Positions 12,313 through 24,397 of a DNA stretch of 64,000 nucleotides are shown in pieces. Each line of letters starts with the position of its first letter. The first letter of the stretch is position 1. A program made the translations under genes and the position numbers. The DNA lies in the NCBI GenBank assembly GCA_963556695.1, contig CAUWAG010000020.1:2170001-2234000 (forward strand), read 5' to 3'. The DNA is from Anthostomella pinea. Lineage: Eukaryota > Ascomycota > Sordariomycetes > Xylariales > Xylariaceae. The notes beneath the pieces were generated by a model, which did not search any database, was not told where the DNA came from, and saw only the letters and a program-made list of their open reading frames with translations.

Positions 12313-13152
12313 CTATTGACCAGCACCAGCACCAGCAGCAGCCATAGCCTCCCTGTCAGCGGCCAGCATCTTCTGTATGCCCGGCCTGCCCGTGCAGCGG
12401 TCCCACCACGCACGCACAGCCTCACGACTGAGGACTACGTCCCCGTACCCGGAAGCGAAGAGTCTCTGGATCAGCGGGATGTAATAAATATCCACGAGGG
12501 TGAAGTCATTCCCAGCCGTGTAGTCATTCTCCTGCAAGAGACGCTCCGCCACGTCGAAACACGCCTCAACCGACCGCAGTGCCGCCGAGACCACGGCCTC
12601 ATCGGCGGGCAGCCCCATGAACTTCTTGGCGAACTTCTCGAAGGCGATCCTGCCGGCTGGCTCGGCGAAGTACAGCATCTCGGTGCACTCGGCCTGGTCG
12701 AACAGCGCCGCGGCCTCGGCGTCGGAGGAGTCGGCGGCGGGCAGAAGGGGCAGGGCGTACTTCCGCGCGAGGTACTTGCAGATAGCGCGGCTCTCGTAGA
12801 GAGTGAAGCCGCCGGGGATGGTGATGGCGGGGATCTTGCCCCATGGGTGGCGCTTCATGTTCTCTTCGGACTTGGCGCAGCGGTGTCAGTATGTGATATA
12901 CCGGTACAGTTTGAGTGTGGGCCTGCTTATAAGAGAAGCGGCTCGCACACTCACCTTCTGTTCCCCTTTTTGCAGGCTGAGGAGCACGAGTTTGTAGTCG
13001 GTGATGCCGCCTTCGGCGAGAGTAAGGCGGACTCGATCGGTGTTAGTCGAGCCGCGGGCGCCGTACAGAGTGAAAGCGGGCATTTCGGGGGTGTGTAGGA
13101 GTCTGGACAGGAGGCCAGGGATGCGAGGGCTGGTTGTGATGAGTTTCGACAT
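12313..13152 (-). CDS. Glutathione S-transferase
   Basis: Glutathione-conjugating enzyme. Two exons (13152-12955 and 12870-12313) separated by an 84-nt intron give 251 residues. The thioredoxin-like N-domain has LYGARGSTNTDRVRL, GKIPAI with the cis-Pro before the glutathione gamma-glutamyl site, and LYESRAICKYLA with the ESRAI motif that binds glutathione. The helical C-domain contains DFTLVDIYYIPLI, the usual N-capping/hydrophobic staple region. The first ATG at 13152 adds about 23 residues (MSKLITTSPR onward) that are basic, free of acidic residues until the end and Ser/Leu-rich, like a mitochondrial presequence. A second ATG at MPAFTLYG would give a standard cytosolic form. It is divergent from the zinc-cluster regulator. 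Glutathione transferases occur in many fungal toxin and pigment clusters. Confidence 0.93.
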
Positions 13153-13212
13153 GTGCAAGTAGGTAACTCACAATTTTCGAGGTAAATTCAATTGATCACC
13201 CGGGCACCTCAC

Positions 13213-13218
13213 TTTATA
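13213..13218 (-). promoter_or_regulatory. TATA-like box upstream of the glutathione S-transferase
   Basis: The minus strand reads GATATAAAGT about 60 nt before the first ATG of the glutathione S-transferase, a sensible distance for a fungal TATA box. This rests on sequence match only. Confidence 0.35.
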
Positions 13219-13687
13219 TCAGGTGTTCGAGGCCTGGCGGTCGGCCTTCGGCCTCGGATGGAGCCGTGACATGGCCGTTCTCATCTCCATCTCATCGTCG
13301 TAGTGAAGCCGAACTAGAGGACTCTCAGAAGGGGTGGATCGCGCTGCCCTGGTGTTTCCAGAGCGTGTAGCTAGGGTAGCCTCTGATTGGTCGGCTCGCT
13401 GTTGCTTCCCAATCGAGCTAGCGCTGACCCTTTCTCCTGATCCTCTTCAGCCAGGCAGCCCGCAGCCGGAACTGTCAAGTTTCAACAACACGCTTTGTGA
13501 ATTGTGATCCCTTGACATGAAGCAGCACGCACTTGTCTGGTCTCGGTGATGAGTTGATTCTTCGCCGTATTACTCAGCTCTTGGTGGCAAACCTGTGTGC
13601 ATCATTTGATTCGTCTGCGCGCTCTCCTTGCCTGTTACGGATCGGGGGTCGCGCGCCACGCGTGGATATCCCACCCCCAGTCCGATC
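13219..13687. other. Divergent intergenic region between glutathione S-transferase and zinc-cluster regulator
   Basis: About 0.5 kb shared by two divergent starts. It contains a GC-rich inverted motif (CGGCCTTCGGCC near 13241). A bidirectional promoter is inferred. Confidence 0.4.
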
Positions 13688-15049
13688 ATGGCCGGAAGTC
13701 TTGTCGCCTCCAAACAGACCGTCCATCGTAGAACCAAAGTGAAGACTGGCTGTGCAACCTGCAGGTCAGTCTTAATCCCATCCCGGGTCTGAACTTTGGA
13801 CCCCGAAACCGAGCATCCCTACCGGGGTTCAGCTGCAGTGGTTGTGCTTACTAGCAACAGAATAAGGAGAGTGAAATGCGACGAGAACAAGCCTTCTTGC
13901 CAAAGATGTGTCGGCACTGGTCGTACTTGTGACGGCTACGAGTCTCCCTTCAGATTATTCGCCAGTCAACCTCCACCCATCAACGACGCTCATGCCGGCG
14001 GCATCAAGTCAGGTGCTAGTTCACACCGCATCCGGCCCACCTCGACTGAGATCACCCCTGAGGACATCGACCTCCTCAGCCGTTGCTTCTCAACCAAGAC
14101 CATCTTCGACGTGAATATTGGGTGTGATGACGAAGCGAGGCATGTCCTGCAAGCCAGCTTGACTGATCCGCCCATTCGACACGCAGTCTTGTCTCTCAGA
14201 GCTCTTCGAGAACATCTTGAGACGTCCGGAAACCTCTCCCCGTCCGTCGCCCAACAGACCCCGGGCTACGACTATGGCCTCCAGGAGTACTGTATGGCCT
14301 TGGGAGGTCTCGCGTCTAACTTGTCGTGTCCGGGCTCCGACGGGCTGAAGTCGGCGTTACTTTGCTGTCAGATCTTCGTCAGCATCGAGCAAGTGCGAGG
14401 GAATTACGCTGCTATGGCCCAGCATATCGTTCGCGGACTCGGCATCATGCATCAATACCGGGCACGGCCGAGTCTCCATGCCACGAATGAGTTACTTCCA
14501 GCGCACGATGTCCAGCTACCCTTTGTGGATGTTTTCCTCATCAAGCTGTTTGCTGCTCCGTGCAAGTTCGCGGAGCTTCCGGCAAGAACCGATACAAACG
14601 AGATGACGATGTCTGCGTGTCCGATGTCGACACAACAACAGCCGGGCGAATCTCGACAGCTTCGCTCGATTGCACCCGACATGCGGACAGAGCTCACGAG
14701 GATAGCTTCATCGACGCTAGAATTTCTCGAAAAGGTGTCTCGCGTCACATCGGCAGGAAGCGCTCTCCAATTGCTATCCGATAAGGCATCTCTGCTGGAC
14801 TCCCTAGGATCGTGGCTTGCTGATCTCGAACTCGTTCACAAGAAGATGAACCCCGCCGGTTCAGAGCCTCTTTCAGTATCTTTCATGCGCCTGTTCTACC
14901 AGATATTAATAATCGTTCTCTTAGGGGCACTAGACTCCTCAGCAGATCTTGATGCCGAGCTACGGACCGAGAACGGCCGGTTACAGGATGTGGCCAGCAT
15001 TGTGGGGGAAAGAGTCCAGGCTTATTATAAAATGTGCGGTGGGACCTAG
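13688..15049 (+). CDS. Zn2Cys6 (C6 zinc-cluster) transcription factor
   Basis: Fungal DNA-binding regulator. Exon 1 (13688-13764) ends inside the zinc cluster and joins exon 2 (13861-15049) to give 421 residues. Across the junction the protein reads CATCRIRRVKC and then CQRCVGTGRTC, the CX2CX6C and CX2CX6C spacing of the binuclear zinc cluster (residues about 22 to 50). Basic residues lie just before the first cysteine (HRRTKVKTG). The rest is a typical alpha-helical fungal regulator body without other clear motifs. An intron that splits the zinc cluster is common in this family. It is divergent from the glutathione S-transferase and lies within the presumed metabolite locus, so it is a candidate pathway regulator. 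That role is inferred from position only. Confidence 0.92.
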
Positions 15050-15595
15050 AAGCAACGGAGTGGAGCGATGTAAAGAAGGCTGATATTCATGGCAAAGCGC
15101 CACGCTCTCTCTGAGCGACGCATGTAATCCTTAATTCCTTGTCATTTCACGTTGAACATAAATCCTGCTTACCTCTTTGCTTTGCATATCAACTCGTGGG
15201 CGAACCTGCTGTAGTTGATCCGGGCGTTCATGCGCCGCTGGAGGAACGTCAGGTATGCGCACGAGGACCATGGCCTCTTGGATGCAGAGATCCGGGAGAC
15301 GGGAGACGGGAGGGGGGGTACGATTAAGTAGAGATAGACGTATATCCGCTTGATTTTCATGGGCCAGACGACGGCTAGGAGAGTCACAGTGAATATACAG
15401 CTCAAGGCAAACAATATAAAGACGCGGGTTTCATGTCAAATCCACTGGGGTCGACTACTCCGTCCCCAGGAACGCACAGAGAGCAACGTGGCATTACGGA
15501 ATCCGGGTATCCGCCTCGATACACCGAGAGACTTTCCAGAACCCAGGTGACGAACCATAAAGCATCCATGACACACTACCCGCCCCGAACCAGCA
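15050..15595. other. Intergenic between convergent genes
   Basis: No gene seen. A short purine-rich imperfect repeat (GGGAGACGGGAGACGGGAGG) lies near 15295-15315. Confidence 0.5.
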
Positions 15596-16495
15596 TCAGA
15601 GCTTAGAATACCTATCCCTCCACCCATCCCCAAGCCTCTCGCTCGTAGCAAGCCCCTTCAAAAACCCAGGGTCAAGAAACCCAACCAACAAGACCTCATC
15701 GCCCGTCCCCGGCCTCAACAGCCCACGAAAGAACGCCGAGGCCTCGTGGTCGCGGTGCCAGTGGTCCGGCGCGTCGACATCCTTCCTGAACGCCGCGGCG
15801 GCCGCGTGGTCGTTCGAGCCGCGGAACACGAAATCCGCCTCGCTGAAGTGGGCCGCGGGTGCTATCAGGGCCTTTGCTCGATGCCTGGCGCTGAATGTGC
15901 GGGCGATCTCTAGATGGATGGCGCTGGGAGCTGGGAGTTCGAATATGAGGTTGTTGTTGCTTGGTGCGTCCCGAGTGGGTAAGGTGGGTAAGATGGGCGA
16001 GGGGAAGTTGTCGATGGTGTACATACTCATCTGCACCAGCGAGCTGACGATATCTGTCACGGTGGTCATCCAGACGCCCTTTGGGTGCGTCGTCAGCAAA
16101 TACAAATACAAATTGCCGAAGAGCTGCTGGAGCACGCCGCGCGAACGGCGGTGGCGAGGGTGGATGCATGTCAGGCCGGAGTGGATGACGGGATGTTCCA
16201 GTTTTGGTTCGTCCAGGATGACGACGGAGACGAAGCCGATGAGTGCGTCGTTTTGCCTTGCTGTCACGAGGATCTTGTCTTCGAATGCGTGGGATGTGTC
16301 GGTGGCGAAGACTTGGTAGTTGGGCACGGGGTCGAAGCATAGACCCCCGAGGGCGCGGAGTGAGGCGTGTAGTTGTTGCTGCTCTTCTGTCGTGAGATTC
16401 TGCCCCGGTCTCTCTATGACTTCGCAGTCATAGGCTGCTGACATGATTGGTTTTGGGCGAGGTAGAAATCGTGGGCTGCCTTCATGGGAGAGCAT
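15596..16495 (-). CDS. GNAT-like acetyltransferase, uncharacterised
   Basis: Single-exon protein of 299 residues from ATG 16495, or 282 from ATG 16444 (MSAAYDC), which fits the family start better. The middle carries a GNAT-like core: a beta strand pair (DALIGFVSVVILDEP), then GLTCIHPRHRRSRGVLQQLFG. In the latter the R-x-x-G/A region corresponds to the acetyl-CoA pyrophosphate loop of motif A, here RRSRG. The C-terminal half is less conserved and Ala/His-rich. No signal peptide. Substrate unknown. It is the last gene before housekeeping sequence, so it may mark the right side of the metabolite locus, or it may be unrelated. Confidence 0.75.
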   Translation of the reverse strand: MLSHEGSPRFLPRPKPIMSAAYDCEVIERPGQNLTTEEQQQLHASLRALGGLCFDPVPNYQVFATDTSHAFEDKILVTARQNDALIGFVSVVILDEPKLEHPVIHSGLTCIHPRHRRSRGVLQQLFGNLYLYLLTTHPKGVWMTTVTDIVSSLVQMSMYTIDNFPSPILPTLPTRDAPSNNNLIFELPAPSAIHLEIARTFSARHRAKALIAPAAHFSEADFVFRGSNDHAAAAAFRKDVDAPDHWHRDHEASAFFRGLLRPGTGDEVLLVGFLDPGFLKGLATSERLGDGWRDRYSKL

Positions 16496-16729
16496 GGCTT
16501 GATTAGTTGGGCGAATGACTTACTCAAAACTATTATGAGGCTGAGTCAGGCCAATGCCAGGGGTCTTATCACGTTCCCCGGGAAAGCCATGATGGGAGTC
16601 GTCACGATCAGTAATCATGATCCCATCTCAACACTAGTTAATTTACGACGCGAAGGTTCCTCAGCGGTTGGGATAATGTAGGTAGGCGCTGGCAGTTTGC
16701 AGGGCAAGGTTGCGGGCGTGAAGAGCTCA

Positions 16730-16850
16730 AAAAGAAAAAGAGAAAAAGAGAACGTGTCAGCCGCTAGAGGAATCGAACCGCTGTGCCTAAGAATACCTTG
16801 TAAGAATACTTTGTAAGAATATTAAGCTAGGCCGTACCAACCCGGCTACC
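16730..16850 (-). ncRNA. tRNA-like element or tRNA pseudogene
   Basis: On the minus strand AGCGGTTCGATTCCTCT (near 16787-16762) matches an internal Pol III B box (GGTTCGANTCC) exactly and forms a T-arm with one mismatched pair. Upstream, TAGCCGGGTTGG resembles an A box. Between them are three near copies of TATTCTTACAAGG. Downstream, runs of five T could stop Pol III. The two acceptor-stem halves pair only partly and I could not place an anticodon, so a functional tRNA is unlikely. It is more likely a degenerate tRNA or tRNA-derived repeat. Confidence 0.35.
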
Positions 16851-17855
16851 AGATTAACAGACTATACTCGTATATATAGCTTGTGCCGCTGTTGGTGCGC
16901 ACCGAGATAGGAGGGCGCTGGGTTATAAGCTTCGCAGTGTGGCTGCTGGGAAAACTCTGTTTAATCGTTGTGTTCGATTCGGTATAGGTGCCCACGCCGC
17001 TTCGGGGAACTTTGGTGGTGGTGCCGATGCCAGCAGCCTCGGGTCAGGCGTCTAGCTATCGCGATGTACCAAGGCCCCTCGAGCAAGCGAACACGAAGTC
17101 TGGAGATATGAGTTACCTTAAGCATGTATCACGAAAGAGATATAACCGGGAGAACTCTTTCGTGCTTGTAAAAAATTGATATCAGAGTCCTCGGATATCG
17201 GATGATTGCAAAGGCGGGGAACCTCGGCAGGGTTGGGGTAAGATCTGGGGTAATTCCAGGGGTTTACCAGCTCGCTACCCCGTTGAAGTCATTGTTAGAA
17301 GCTGCTGCAGTATCAACACAGCTCACTAGCCGACCCCAGTCTGATAATTGATGCGGGGCTCACGCAAGCGAAGGAGAATGGCGCCTTTGTGACGAGGCCC
17401 GGCGGCGGGAGGACCGAATCGGGGATTGGGGATTCCCCAGACGCAGAAGAACCTTGAGCGGGAGCAGATGGCTAATGCCGATATTCCGCTGCGGAGGCCT
17501 GGGCCGCCGTCCGAGGCGACGAGTGCTATTCTGGCGCTTTGTACCCCGTTGTTTTCGTATGTTACGAGCCAGACTGTCATGGTCAGTGGGTGGTGGAACA
17601 TGTAAGACGGAAGAGGCTTAAGGGTTAGATAGTAGTCAGATGCCGTTCGATATCCATCAATTCTAGGTCTCTGCGATACTGTCTCGGCCACCGATGGACA
17701 TATGCAACGCTATCATCGAGATTGTGGCCCTTGGCCTGTATTATGAGCTCTCATAGCCGTACGAAAGCATGCCAAACGACCCAACGCCAGACCGCACTGA
17801 TTCCTTTGTCCCTAGACATGCATGCAGTTCAGTATTGACCGATCCCCGAAACACC
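16851..17855. other. Intergenic, about 1 kb
   Basis: A 121-codon open frame at 17326-17691 (-) has no motif. Nothing else is recognised. Confidence 0.45.
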
Positions 17856-19547
<1,692 letters not shown>

Positions 19548-21212
19548 TCATTGCAGGTCCGCGGTGTCGAATCCCAGCGCGCGTGCGACATCATTTGGAC
19601 TGGTCGCTCCTCCACCTCCAATCGCTTGCACGGCCGTGGTGAAAGCGGCAGGGGTGGTGTCTCTGGAGAATACAACCAGTCGGTGGCAGATCCGCATCCA
19701 GCGCTGGATATGGTTGGCATCCAGTGTGCCTTGCATCAAACCGAATTCAATCGTCTGTGTCCAGCTGGCCGATGCGCGGTCGGTAGTTTCGTCTCCGTTG
19801 AGGCGGAATCGCACGCAACTACTGCCGCCCTTGTCACCAACCTCAGACATTCCCATAGCATCAACCAGGTGAGAGATATTCTCGTAATGCCAGACACATT
19901 GGAGTAAATTGAAAATGTCCGCCACAACACTGCGCTCTGGCACATGCCGCGAAAACACATCCTTCCGTTCACGATAACCTTGCGAATTCGGAGTAGATTG
20001 ATATTGTGCGTATGCATCTATGTTTTCTTCTTCCATAGATTGAGCAAGGTAGCTGTATATCCGCAGGGGACGGCAGTAGGTGTTCGTGGCCGGCTGAGAT
20101 CGATCGATCCGGTGCAGATGTTCAAAACTCGCCTCTAGGAGCAACCAGAGAGTGACGAAGCGCTTTAGCGTTAGCAGGCTCCATCCTGCTTCCTGCCCAA
20201 TGTGTATATGGAGTCCGCTTCCCACGGCTGACATTGGCTTGTGTATGCGTAGCGTATCTTGAAGCGCCGCGCAGACCTCAGTGATTGACGGAAAGGTTTT
20301 GACGTGGTCGTAGTCCAGGATTGGCGAGCGTATCTCGGCACTGAACCATTTGTACAAGTTCGGCAGTTCTATATCCTGCTGATCAGCAAGGTAATCACTA
20401 ATATATTCAGCTGGGAGGCGGTAATCTGACAGCTTAACGTTCCGGACGTTGACAGTCGAATCAGATTCACAAGTCCACGTTCGATATATGGGCTTCCCAT
20501 GATCAAATTTCACACAATTTGGGTCCGTCTCCCGCCCTTCTCTCTTAAGTTCATCTTCCTTCTGCTGCTCGATTTCTTTTCCCATCTCTTGGCGCCACTT
20601 TTCTGCCACTGCTGCGCCTTCAGCATCGGAAAATCCCACTAAGAAGTCTGGTATCCTATGTCGAGTTTTGTCTAAAGTTCCCGGCCGGGTCCTATGTGGG
20701 TGTATGCCATTGTCTGTGTGGTAGTTTATGAACTGTTCTTGGAGGATATCGGCCGCTGCCCCAATGTTATCTTCCTGTGATAGTGACTGGTCCCGTGCGT
20801 AAGAGCCTATCCAGGCATCGAGAATGGCATCGTTCTCATTATCAAATGCTTCGAGATCCGCGAGACGATCCCCCCATTTGCCACCGGGCCGTGTTCTTAT
20901 ACTCGCTCGCTCACTCGTCCTGATAGCCTTGATGTCTCTGGCCCTGAGTTGATCAATGATCTCATTTCGGACGAGGTACTTGAACGCCGTTGAATCTTCG
21001 TCGTACCCGACTAACACATCTGAGAGCCAACGCATCTCCGATTGGTGGTGTGGATCTTCACATTCCCTAACTGATCGACATGCCGCACCTAGAAATTACA
21101 ATTCGATGCCAACAGTCGTACGCGCGAGTGTAATGTGGTCTGCATCCCTTTGGGTACGCCTTCGCCTATCGCGAGCCGGACTGGCGCTTCGACGTCTTCT
21201 AGAGCGTCTCAT
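19548..21212 (-). pseudogene. Amidoligase-family protein, interrupted by one in-frame stop near the start
   Basis: Belongs to the putative amidoligase family (ATP-grasp/glutamine-synthetase-like fold, peptide or amine ligation proposed). From ATG 21212 the frame reads 554 residues with a single TAA at 21096-21098 (codon 39), then stays open to 19548. The stop falls inside the first family motif: TVGIEL, stop, FLGAACRSV, where relatives have a Glu in G(I/V)E(L/I)EF. Downstream motifs are intact: SAEIRSPIL, GLHIHIGQ with its paired His, and IEFGLMQGTL near the end. The N-terminus is Arg/Ser-rich (RRSRRRRSASPARDRRRR). A shorter form could start at ATG 21035 but would lack the first acidic motif. 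A sequencing error, a young pseudogene or readthrough are all possible. Confidence 0.75.
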
Positions 21213-22002
21213 TATGTCTCGATGCCTAATGAAATAGATTTTGCAAGGCAGACCGATGAACAGATCTTGTTCTTTATCTTTGTAAGTATGCCACAGTAGA
21301 AAAGCAATCATATAGCCTCGGACAACCCAACTATGGTGGTTGACATAGCATGGGGTTGATGAACACCACGCTTGACTTATAATACACCATTATCACAACC
21401 AAATTCCTTTGTAGACCATTAGGACGCCCTAGAGGCCGCTTCCGGACAGTCAAAGGTTCTAAAGTAAAACCAATACAAAGTCCGAGGGACCATTCCTTGT
21501 ATTGATTGGGCACCCCTTTGTCCACGACGAGTTCGAGGTAGTGTGTCGACGTGTCATTGTGAGCTGTATATTGAGGTCAGGAATTTCAACATAATCAGAG
21601 AACTTCTCTGGCGAGCGGCCTGCTCCTCGGGAGGCCATAAGTGACGAGACCCCTACGGGGTTACTTGAAACTACTCCACTGTACAAGTAGACTCAAGAGA
21701 CTAGCGCTGCAATGACATATCTGGACAGGAGTCTCAATAAGCGGAATTTGAAAGAGCATAGGTGGCGGTATTCATTTGCCAGAGAAATATATGAACTTCC
21801 TTGATCTTGCTTCGTCTGCACTTCGGTCAAGGCAAGTCATGGAGTCCGCGGCATCCAGGGAGCATTCATTGCTCAGAATGCCACTAGCAAGTCTCTTCAA
21901 GGACGTCGAGATCCTTCTTCCTTATCAGAGTGTTGAGCCAAATGTCTCGTAGTGTCTTGATGATCTTCGGTCACTTCCGACACTCATCTGTGGAAAGGGG
22001 GA
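21213..22002. other. Intergenic
   Basis: Only short open frames without motifs lie between the amidoligase-family gene and the poly-C tract. Confidence 0.5.
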
Positions 22003-22029
22003 CCCCCCCCCCCCCCCCCCCCCCCCCCC
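22003..22029. repeat. Poly-C tract, 27 bases
   Basis: An uninterrupted run of 27 C, preceded by GGGGGA. It is intergenic. Runs of this length are unstable and hard to sequence, so the exact length should not be trusted. Confidence 0.9.
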
Positions 22030-22467
22030 GATACTTACGTCATCCTGTGCCTTGTGGTAGCGGTATCCAGAATAAGGACCAGGGTCACGATAGCTGGCTA
22101 TTGGTCTGTATTCTGGAAGTTGCTTGATTGAAAGAAGGGATGGGTGGTGTCCCCATCCCAGAAGTAGCTATCATCCCAGTTGGGTACAAATCAGGTACAA
22201 ACGGGTACCCGTTGGGCTCCAAGGTACCTTGTGTCCTGGTCCGTGACCCATCCGTCATTGTGGCTGGAAAATGGGTTGAGGAGCCACAATCCCTGGTGCA
22301 TATCACAGTAACCGAGTATGTGGCTTGGCATTGCTGAGACACCCCGCGACGACATCATCAACAACCATCAACCGCGTCCACCTTCCTCAAGTCGAGCTGC
22401 TGGACACCATCGATCCTCGCTTCTTCCAACAACTCCCACGCTACCCGCCGCTGGACATGACTTGACA
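22030..22467. other. Intergenic, upstream of the PCI-like gene
   Basis: Leader and promoter region. A short near-repeat GGGTACAAATCAGGTACAAACGGGTACCCG occupies roughly 22187-22210. Confidence 0.4.
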
Positions 22468-23482
22468 ATGCGCGGACGCGGAGCCGCTCGAGGAGGAAGA
22501 GGAGGCAGAACACCGTCGGCGCCATGGAGCCGATTGAAGCCCGTCGAGCTCGACCCCCTCGAGTCCATGGGGCTTCCCTCCAAGGGAGACAACAGGTAGC
22601 TACCTCACAGACCTCAGTACTCGCCGTTGCACGTCTCTTCTGACCGCTGGCGACAGATTGCTTGACTCCAAGACGCAAGAACGCTACTACACCAAGATCG
22701 TCGAGCGCTACATGACCTTCTGCTCCGATGCTGGCGAGCGCGACGAACTCCTTCGTCGGTTCGCATCGCTTGACCTCTCGTCCAAAAAGGAGACTGCCTC
22801 CTCGAAACCTACCGGCAATACATCCAGAGATGCCTCTCAACATGCGCCGCCGAGGCCCTCAATGGCGGCTCCTGCCACCGTTCCGAACAATACGAAAGGA
22901 CTGTCTGATGTTCTGTCGGCGCTTAGGAAGCTCCGCGAGGGCATCGTGGCCTCCAAGCGCATGGACGACTTCGCGATCCAAACATACCTCTTCTGCATCC
23001 GGCTATCCGTTCTGGTCAAACATCCTGAATCCTACCACCCGGCCATACTCCACCTGCTGCGTCGGATACAGCCGTTCCATAGCATGACCACGGTTGAGAT
23101 GAGCGAGGTGGTGGGCTATCTGGTCCTCGATACAGCTTGCAGGCGCAATGACTTGGGCGAGGCCTTCGCGCTGCGCCACAGATATCGACTGAAAGACACC
23201 AAGGTCGATGGTGTTCTCGACGCATTGGCGCACGACAATTATGTTGAATTCAACCGGTTGAAGAGGAGGGTGGACGGGCACAGGGCGAAGCTGCTTGAAT
23301 ACGCAGAGGAGGGGATGCGGAAGCACGTGCTGAAGTGCTTCGGGAGAACCTATCTAAGTGTTGACCTTGAATTTCTGGAGACATGTACGGGTTCCCCATG
23401 GGCGCGACTTACCACGGAGAACGGCGTGGGCTGGGAACTGGAGGGGGGCAAGGTCATCATTAGGAGGGTCAAGGCACGGTGA
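22468..23482 (+). CDS. Conserved fungal protein with a PCI/CSN8-like helical and winged-helix end
   Basis: Two exons (22468-22595 and 22657-23482) joined by a 61-nt intron give 317 residues. The N-terminus is an RGG-rich tail (MRGRGAARGGRGGR). The body is helical, with YHPAILHLLRRIQP and VVGYLVLDTACRRNDLGEAFALRHRY. The C-terminus FGRTYLSVDLEFLE followed by GVGWELEGGKVIIRR resembles the winged-helix tail of PCI-fold subunits such as COP9 signalosome subunit 8 or proteasome Rpn12. That assignment rests on pattern only. No catalytic motif is visible. The ATG was chosen because it is in frame, preceded by a normal leader, and splices directly into the conserved part. Confidence 0.8.
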
Positions 23483-24397
23483 ATGGTGGAAAGCTAAAAG
23501 GCAACGAGTTCGACTTATTGATACCCTTACAGCTATATGATTTTCTGCAGCAGGATTTGATGTGTTTGCGCCTCGTCTGGTTTGTGAGTGCCTGGGAGGC
23601 GGCCCCTCTGCTCTCCCCACGTGCTCGTCTGTCTCCCTTTAGGGCATACAGTTCTACCCTCCTATATGCTGCCATTCACCCAACCAGCATACCTCTAATT
23701 CGTCAATGCAGGTTGCCGCCTGACACCATTGTTCTCAAGCCTCAGCCGTCACTCATCCTCCCCAAACAACCGGCACAAGGCACAAGGGCAGACCACAAGC
23801 CCGTACTTTTGCATCTTTGGCGAACAAGGTTTGGGAAAACGCCATCTGAACCTACTCCGCCCTCAAGGTGCGGCAAGCTCTCCCATTATCGGAGCTGCTT
23901 CCACCCAACTACATCTTTCGGTAGAATGTGAGTCGAATACCCGGCGAAATTCAATCTGCTTGTGCATCTTCCCATCCACATCCAGCCTTCTCTTCCGCCT
24001 CGTTCTTGGCGGATGTTAACTGTCAGACCACCTCACAGTTCCATCCAATACCACTGCATCGACGGTCCAGAGATTGGATTTTGTCGCTGGCTTTACACTC
24101 AGGTAATACTACCTCCCATTCACATGTTTGCTGCTGCCTCGCGCGTTGCGCCTCGCACATTGCGGTGCATCGCCAGTCTGCCTTAGGTACCTGGGTATTC
24201 CGGTATCTACGTACCCTTTTAACACTTCTTCACCCTGCCCGCACCTCCATGTCCGCCCATCTTCAATCCTTTACCTACCTATCATGTGCGCACACGGTTT
24301 CCTCACATCACGCACGCCGACCATCATCCCAACCGTCCACTGACTTACTTCATCTTACCAGAAACTCAACTTTCACGCCATCCCGAGACAGGCCAAG
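23483..24397. other. Intergenic / probable 5' leader, 0.9 kb
   Basis: Pyrimidine-rich sequence typical of a fungal promoter and 5' leader for the next gene. Open frames at 23479-24488 (+) overlap and lack motifs. Confidence 0.45.

Noticed and set aside
17326..17691. 121-codon open frame (-) right of the tRNA-like element
   Set aside because: No homology-like pattern, no introns or partner exons.
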